From positions 1-40,278 of the forward strand of contig WJMG01000040.1 of NCBI GenBank assembly GCA_014728075.1: a DNA stretch of 40,278 bases, given 5' to 3'. The stretch is from Candidatus Omnitrophota bacterium (GTDB taxonomy: Bacteria > Omnitrophota > Gorgyraeia > Tantalellales > Tantalellaceae). Shown piece by piece: positions 37,029-40,278 of the stretch. A program made the position numbers and the translations under genes. Every line of letters begins with the position of its first letter. The stretch's first letter is position 1. Below the pieces are notes generated by a model, which did not search any database, had not been told where the DNA came from, and was given only the letters and a program-made list of their open reading frames with translations.

Positions 37029-37057
37029 TTGAAAGCCATAACCCGCTGATGTATAAT
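37029..37057 (+). promoter_or_regulatory. Promoter of the sensor-kinase operon
   Basis: TTGAAA (37029-37034) and TATAAT (37052-37057) with a 17-nt spacer and a TGATG extension. It is the best consensus match in the window. The leader is about 28 nt and has no Shine-Dalgarno before the ATG at 37092. Confidence 0.75.
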
Positions 37058-37091
37058 GAAATAAGAAAAAACCAAACATACATATCCAAAT

Positions 37092-38054
37092 ATGCTGCTC
37101 TTATTGATCACAAATCTTATTACCCTTTTTTTTCTCCTTGTCCTTGTCAGGAAACATTACGGTAGCCTCAGGGAGAGGAAGTCTTTCCTGAAGCTGGTAA
37201 ATAATGTTAATATCGGCTATTACCGTTACAGGTACCGTGACGGGGTAGTGATAAACGCAAATAAAGGTTTTGTCAAGGTGCTTGAACTCGATGAGCTGCC
37301 CGAAAACATTATCGGAAGGTCTCTGAGTGAACTGATCATTTATGTCGACGAGGAAGGCAGCATAAGAAAGAAGGTCAAAGAAAAGAAATTTCTCAAGAAC
37401 ATCGAATACCACTTCAAGACCCTTAAGGGCAAGGACAAATGGGTTATACATAATTCGCGCATTGCTCTTGACCCGGTGACAAGGGAAAGGGTCATTGATG
37501 TGCTCATAGAGGACATCACGGAGGAAAAGGTCTCCTACGAGAAGATGAAAGAATCCCAGGAAAGATACGAAAAACTCTTCAAAAGCTCCGGGGATATGGT
37601 CATAGTTTACGATTTCGATTCAGGTATCATGGAGGAGATCAATCCCATAACCGAGGTTACCACCGGATATTCGGCAAATGAACTTATCGGAAAACCTTTC
37701 GAGGAGATCATACATCCTTCTTACAGGAAAAGGCTGGAGGAGTCCCGCCAGGACCTTCTTTTTCAGGGTATGTCCCGCGGGGAATCCGTGATGGTCTGCC
37801 ATAACGGGCATTACCGGGAAGTGATGATGACCTTCAGTTTAGTTGAACTGGACGATAAAAGGATAGTCGTCGTGATAATAAAGGACATTTCCAAGCTGGT
37901 GAAAGAAAAAGAGGACCGTGAAAAGAACCAGCGTGAGATGGAAGAATTCTGCCGGGCGGCGGAGAAAAGGGAGGAAAGGATAAAGGACCTGAGAAAAGAA
38001 CTGGACAAGGTCCGACAGCAGCTAAAGGCCAGGCAGGAGATGGATAAAAGATGA
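37092..38054 (+). CDS. Membrane-anchored double-PAS sensor protein without kinase domain
   Basis: 320 aa. Residues 1-20 are a single membrane helix (LLLLITNLITLFFLLVLV). PAS 1 covers about 35-150 (NVNIGYYRYRYRDGVVINANKGFVKVL ... ERVIDVLIEDITEEK), and PAS 2 about 155-275 (YEKLFKSSGDMVIVYDFD ... GYSANELIGKPFEEIIHP ... IVVVIIKDISKL). A charged coiled coil covers about 275-320. There is no histidine-kinase or cyclase domain. The stop overlaps the start of the kinase gene (ATGA), so the two are coupled and the coiled coil may pass signal to the kinase's long coiled coil. The ligand is unknown; no haem or flavin motif is visible. Confidence 0.82.
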   Translation: MLLLLITNLITLFFLLVLVRKHYGSLRERKSFLKLVNNVNIGYYRYRYRDGVVINANKGFVKVLELDELPENIIGRSLSELIIYVDEEGSIRKKVKEKKFLKNIEYHFKTLKGKDKWVIHNSRIALDPVTRERVIDVLIEDITEEKVSYEKMKESQERYEKLFKSSGDMVIVYDFDSGIMEEINPITEVTTGYSANELIGKPFEEIIHPSYRKRLEESRQDLLFQGMSRGESVMVCHNGHYREVMMTFSLVELDDKRIVVVIIKDISKLVKEKEDREKNQREMEEFCRAAEKREERIKDLRKELDKVRQQLKARQEMDKR

Positions 38055-39667
38055 TAAGGTACCTGAACTTCTTCAAATATGACCTGAGCGGTCTGGGCAC
38101 GGAGGAATACCATAACAGGCTGTATGTATCCTCTTTCTGGATGAGGATCTTTTCTATAGCTATAGCTGTTTTGATCGCGGTTTTCCTGCAGTTCTACCTT
38201 GCTCTTGATATTTCCGTAATGCTATATACGGCGCTCGGGGGATGGTTTATGGTCTGCCTGGCGTATATCTTCGTTTTCAGGTCCGGTATCATCAAGAAAA
38301 GAGCCTTTCAGGAGAATATTTATCTCAGTTATTATCTGTTCGGGGTATTTTTCGCCACCTGCACCGTACATTACCTGGGAGGGGCCCGGTGGATATCTTT
38401 CTGTTTTTATGTCATGGACCTTCTTCTGGCGGTGATACTGCTCAGCAGGGCCAGGAGCGCGGCGGTTACTTTGCTGGTGGTCGCCGGCTATTCAGCTCTT
38501 GTTACCCTGGAAAGGTTCGGATATATACCGCAGGCCGTGTTCCCTCTTGAAAAAGCTCCTTACGCCGACGATCGCGATTTTTTCGTTACACAGTTCGTGA
38601 TAGTCGCCTGGTTCTTTATACTTACTTTCTGTGTGGGTATATCGGCGAAGATGAAGGAAGAAAGAGAGATCGCGCTTTCCGAATCCAGGAGCAGGCTTCA
38701 GGATAAGTCCCATCAGCTTGAGGAGATAACAGCGGTTCTCAGGAAAAAAGCGGCTGAGAACAAGTACATAAAGAACGCTACGATGGGTTACATAGCTAAA
38801 AAAGAATACGAGATAGAGAAGTCAAAACAGGAACTGGCGGACCAGGTGGAAAAGTTGAGGAAGAACCAGAAATCCATGTTCTTCATGATAGAGGATCTCA
38901 ACCGGATGAGCGCGCAGCTTAAGGAGGCCAGGGACCAGCTCGAGGATAAGGTAAAGCAAAGAACGGACGAACTCCTTTCGATAAGCAAAAAGCTCCACAG
39001 GAGTGAAAGGCTCGCCTTTCTGGGCAAGCTCTCCGGCAGCGTAACACACGAACTGAGGAACCCGCTTGCCGTGCTGAAGAACTCAGCGTATTTCCTAGAG
39101 ACTAAACTGAAAGACGATAAAGACGAAAAGGTCAGGAAATATCTTGATGTCATCAAGAAGGAGCTTAACGCGATAGACGCGATCATAGACGATATAATGG
39201 GCTTTGCCCGCACCAAGGCCCCTGACCTTAACAACACGAATGTTCACGACCTGGTGGAGAATGTGCTGTCCACCGTTATGGTCCCCGAGCTTGTCGTGGT
39301 GAAAAAAGAACTTGAAGAGGTCCCTGACATACTGGTTGACGGGAATCTTATACTTCACGCCCTGACCAATATAGTTAACAACGCGATAATGGCGATGAAC
39401 GGGAACGGGACACTTACCCTGCGCACTTTCGCCGAAGGGGGAAGGGCCATAATGGAAATAGAGGATGACGGGCCGGGCATTCCTCCCGACCAGAGGGACC
39501 TGATCTTTGAGCCTCTTTACAGCAGTAAACCTAAAGGCACGGGCCTGGGGCTTCCTATCGCGAAGATGATAGTGGAGAACCAGGACGGAAGGATCGATTT
39601 CGACAGTATACTCGGACAGGGGACAGTTTTCAGGATCTCTTTTCCTTTCAGCCGTCAAAAAGGATGA
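38051..39667 (+). CDS. Sensor histidine kinase with a polytopic membrane sensor domain
   Basis: 538 aa. About six membrane helices cover residues 25-205. A long coiled coil covers about 205-320 (KMKEEREIALSESRSRLQDK onward). The dimerisation and phosphoacceptor domain is FLGKLSGSVTHELRNPLAVL with His333. The ATPase domain has N box NIVNNAIMAM, G1 DDGPGIP, F box LIFEPLYSSK and G2 GTGLGLPIAKMI. Complete and canonical in all catalytic boxes. The membrane part looks like a MASE-type sensor, ligand unknown. The phosphoryl group should pass to the receiver protein encoded 4 nt downstream. Confidence 0.93.
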   Translation: MIRYLNFFKYDLSGLGTEEYHNRLYVSSFWMRIFSIAIAVLIAVFLQFYLALDISVMLYTALGGWFMVCLAYIFVFRSGIIKKRAFQENIYLSYYLFGVFFATCTVHYLGGARWISFCFYVMDLLLAVILLSRARSAAVTLLVVAGYSALVTLERFGYIPQAVFPLEKAPYADDRDFFVTQFVIVAWFFILTFCVGISAKMKEEREIALSESRSRLQDKSHQLEEITAVLRKKAAENKYIKNATMGYIAKKEYEIEKSKQELADQVEKLRKNQKSMFFMIEDLNRMSAQLKEARDQLEDKVKQRTDELLSISKKLHRSERLAFLGKLSGSVTHELRNPLAVLKNSAYFLETKLKDDKDEKVRKYLDVIKKELNAIDAIIDDIMGFARTKAPDLNNTNVHDLVENVLSTVMVPELVVVKKELEEVPDILVDGNLILHALTNIVNNAIMAMNGNGTLTLRTFAEGGRAIMEIEDDGPGIPPDQRDLIFEPLYSSKPKGTGLGLPIAKMIVENQDGRIDFDSILGQGTVFRISFPFSRQKG

Positions 39668-39671
39668 TCAA

Positions 39672-40037
39672 ATGGAAAATGAAAAAAAGAAGATAGTCAT
39701 AGCGGACGATAATAAGGACCTGTGCGAGATACTGAAAACTATTTTTGAGAAAGAAGGATACGAGGTCGGCCTGGTGCACGACGGTTTCGCTCTTATAGAT
39801 ACGCTCAAGGAGAACCAGGATATAGAAGCGGTCATATTGGACCTGGTCATGCCCGAAAAGGGAGGGATAAGCATTTTCGATACCATAAGGTCCGTTTCTC
39901 CTGTCTCGAAAATAATCATATACACGGGATATACCAGTTATCAGCACTCTGTTTTCGCTAAAGAGGCAGACGCGTTCATCAATAAGACCGAAGGAGCGGA
40001 AAAGATACTGGAAAAACTGGACGAACTTCTCTCCTGA
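39672..40037 (+). CDS. Stand-alone response-regulator receiver protein
   Basis: 121 aa, a receiver domain only. Acidic pair D12-D13 (VIADDN), phosphoacceptor Asp57 (VILDLVMPEKGG), the Thr/Ser switch in IIIYTGYTS and the conserved Lys in AFINKTEG. It has no output domain, so it works like CheY/Spo0F through protein contact or onward phosphotransfer. AAGGATG precedes the ATG, and the gap to the kinase gene is only 4 nt. The target is not in the window. Confidence 0.92.
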   Translation: MENEKKKIVIADDNKDLCEILKTIFEKEGYEVGLVHDGFALIDTLKENQDIEAVILDLVMPEKGGISIFDTIRSVSPVSKIIIYTGYTSYQHSVFAKEADAFINKTEGAEKILEKLDELLS

Positions 40038-40060
40038 TCCCTAGAGAGCCTGCCGCGGTT

Positions 40061-40088
40061 TTGCTATTACACCATAATCTGTTATAAT
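40061..40088 (+). promoter_or_regulatory. Promoter of the DUF5752 gene
   Basis: TTGCTA (40061-40066) and TATAAT (40083-40088), spacer 16 nt, with a TGT extension before the -10. The leader is about 40 nt with GGGAG 7 nt before the ATG at 40134. Confidence 0.6.
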
Positions 40089-40133
40089 ATATGCCTTGTA
40101 TTCCGGGAAAGAGAAACAGAACGGGAGATCCTG

Positions 40134-40278
40134 ATGGAAGAAAAATTCGTATTTTCCTGCTGCGTGGAAATAAAAGAGCTTCTCGGTCAGAAAGCGGACA
40201 ACGCCCTTCATCTTCTTGAGATGATAGAAGAAGCGCCGGAAGACTGTATTTATTACCATACGCACAGCTACTTCTTGA
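40134..40278 (+). CDS. DUF5752-like protein, 3' partial
   Basis: The frame runs off the window after 48 codons. It reads FVFSCCVEIKELLGQKADNA followed by LHLLEMIEEAPEDCIYYHTH and SYFL. The pattern F-x-F-x-x-C-x-x-I/L-K-E-L-x-G ... I-x-x-x-x-x-x-x-I-Y-Y-H-T-H-x-F-L is what I recall for the DUF5752 family (function unknown, often next to glycosyltransferases such as trehalose synthase). GGGAG precedes the ATG at 40134. An ATG at 40091 in another frame is too close to the -10. Confidence 0.6.
   Translation, partial: MEEKFVFSCCVEIKELLGQKADNALHLLEMIEEAPEDCIYYHTHSYFL

Larger units (their letters stand above)
36323..37091. other. Repeat-rich 769-bp intergenic region
   Basis: After the micro-repeats come two inverted repeats: ATCCCCGA...TCGGGGGAT at 36462-36489 and ATTCCCGC...GCGGAAAT at 36511-36535, the latter like the ATTCCC-type dispersed hairpins known in other bacteria. 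Next is a perfect 18-bp terminator palindrome, an overlapping 10-bp repeat TAGCTTTTCT/AGAAAAGCTA (36702-36711/36743-36752), and an AT-rich stretch with a CRP-like word TGTGA-N6-TCATA (36902-36917). The operon promoter is at the right end. No gene is seen. Confidence 0.65.

Overview
The window reads as chromosome from an uncultivated Gram-negative-type bacterium. GC is near 50 percent, with heavy use of AGG, ATA and GGA codons. The best guess is Candidatus Omnitrophota (PVC-related). That guess is inference: it rests on the style of the giant modular proteins at the left end, the export signal ending in an L-A-P motif, a pilin-core domain of the kind common in that superphylum, and an SxtJ/DUF5989/carbamoyltransferase set. 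No rRNA or species marker was available to confirm it. No CRISPR array, transposase, integrase or phage gene was seen.

Layout. (1) 1-7.7 kb: the 3' 1.86 kcodons of a giant protein with a pyruvate-phosphate-dikinase-like ATP-grasp and phosphohistidine module, no PEP barrel, and four divergent copies of an apparently unnamed repeat; then an exported-looking methyltransferase-containing protein. (2) 7.7-10.3 kb: a DJ-1/PfpI protein coupled to a flavin-binding oxidase-like protein, DUF378, and UV damage endonuclease on the minus strand. (3) 10.3-17.5 kb: RNA repair and translation genes: archease, RtcB ligase, DEAD-box helicase, TypA/BipA and SerS. (4) 17.5-20.4 kb: an M50-like membrane protein, an SGNH-hydrolase-like protein with an inserted TPR block, and tRNA-Ser(UGA) followed by a 330-bp structured tract flanked by a copy of the tRNA 3' end. 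(5) 20.4-25.6 kb: half-size TauE, then SxtJ-like, DUF5989, N-acetyl-sugar amidotransferase and carbamoyltransferase genes, a membrane protein, and a zinc-ribbon protein carrying a pilin-like core. (6) 25.6-31.2 kb: three small exported proteins, a GT39-type glycosyltransferase (minus strand) and a YfhO-type giant membrane protein. (7) 31.2-36.3 kb: chagasin-like lipoprotein, RlmN, HAD phosphatase, MazG-like protein, a tiny basic protein, DUF72 and a CPA2 antiporter. (8) 36.3-40.3 kb: a 769-bp repeat-rich gap, a PAS sensor / histidine kinase / receiver operon, and the start of a DUF5752 gene.

How the genes work together. Region 3 is mainly RNA repair, RNA remodelling and translation. Region 5 is best read as cell-surface or secondary-metabolite glycan decoration (amidation and carbamoylation), and the two membrane glycosyl-transfer-type proteins of region 6 fit a surface polymer too. 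Region 8 is a phosphorelay whose output protein is not in the window.

Regulation visible in the DNA. Sigma-70-like promoters are clear, often with an extended -10 (TGNTATAAT). Three promoters place TATAATAT exactly 6 nt before an ATG, which predicts leaderless mRNAs. Several terminators are long perfect palindromes, two of them overlapping the end of a gene. Two intergenic regions carry stacked arrays of 7-8 bp micro-repeats.
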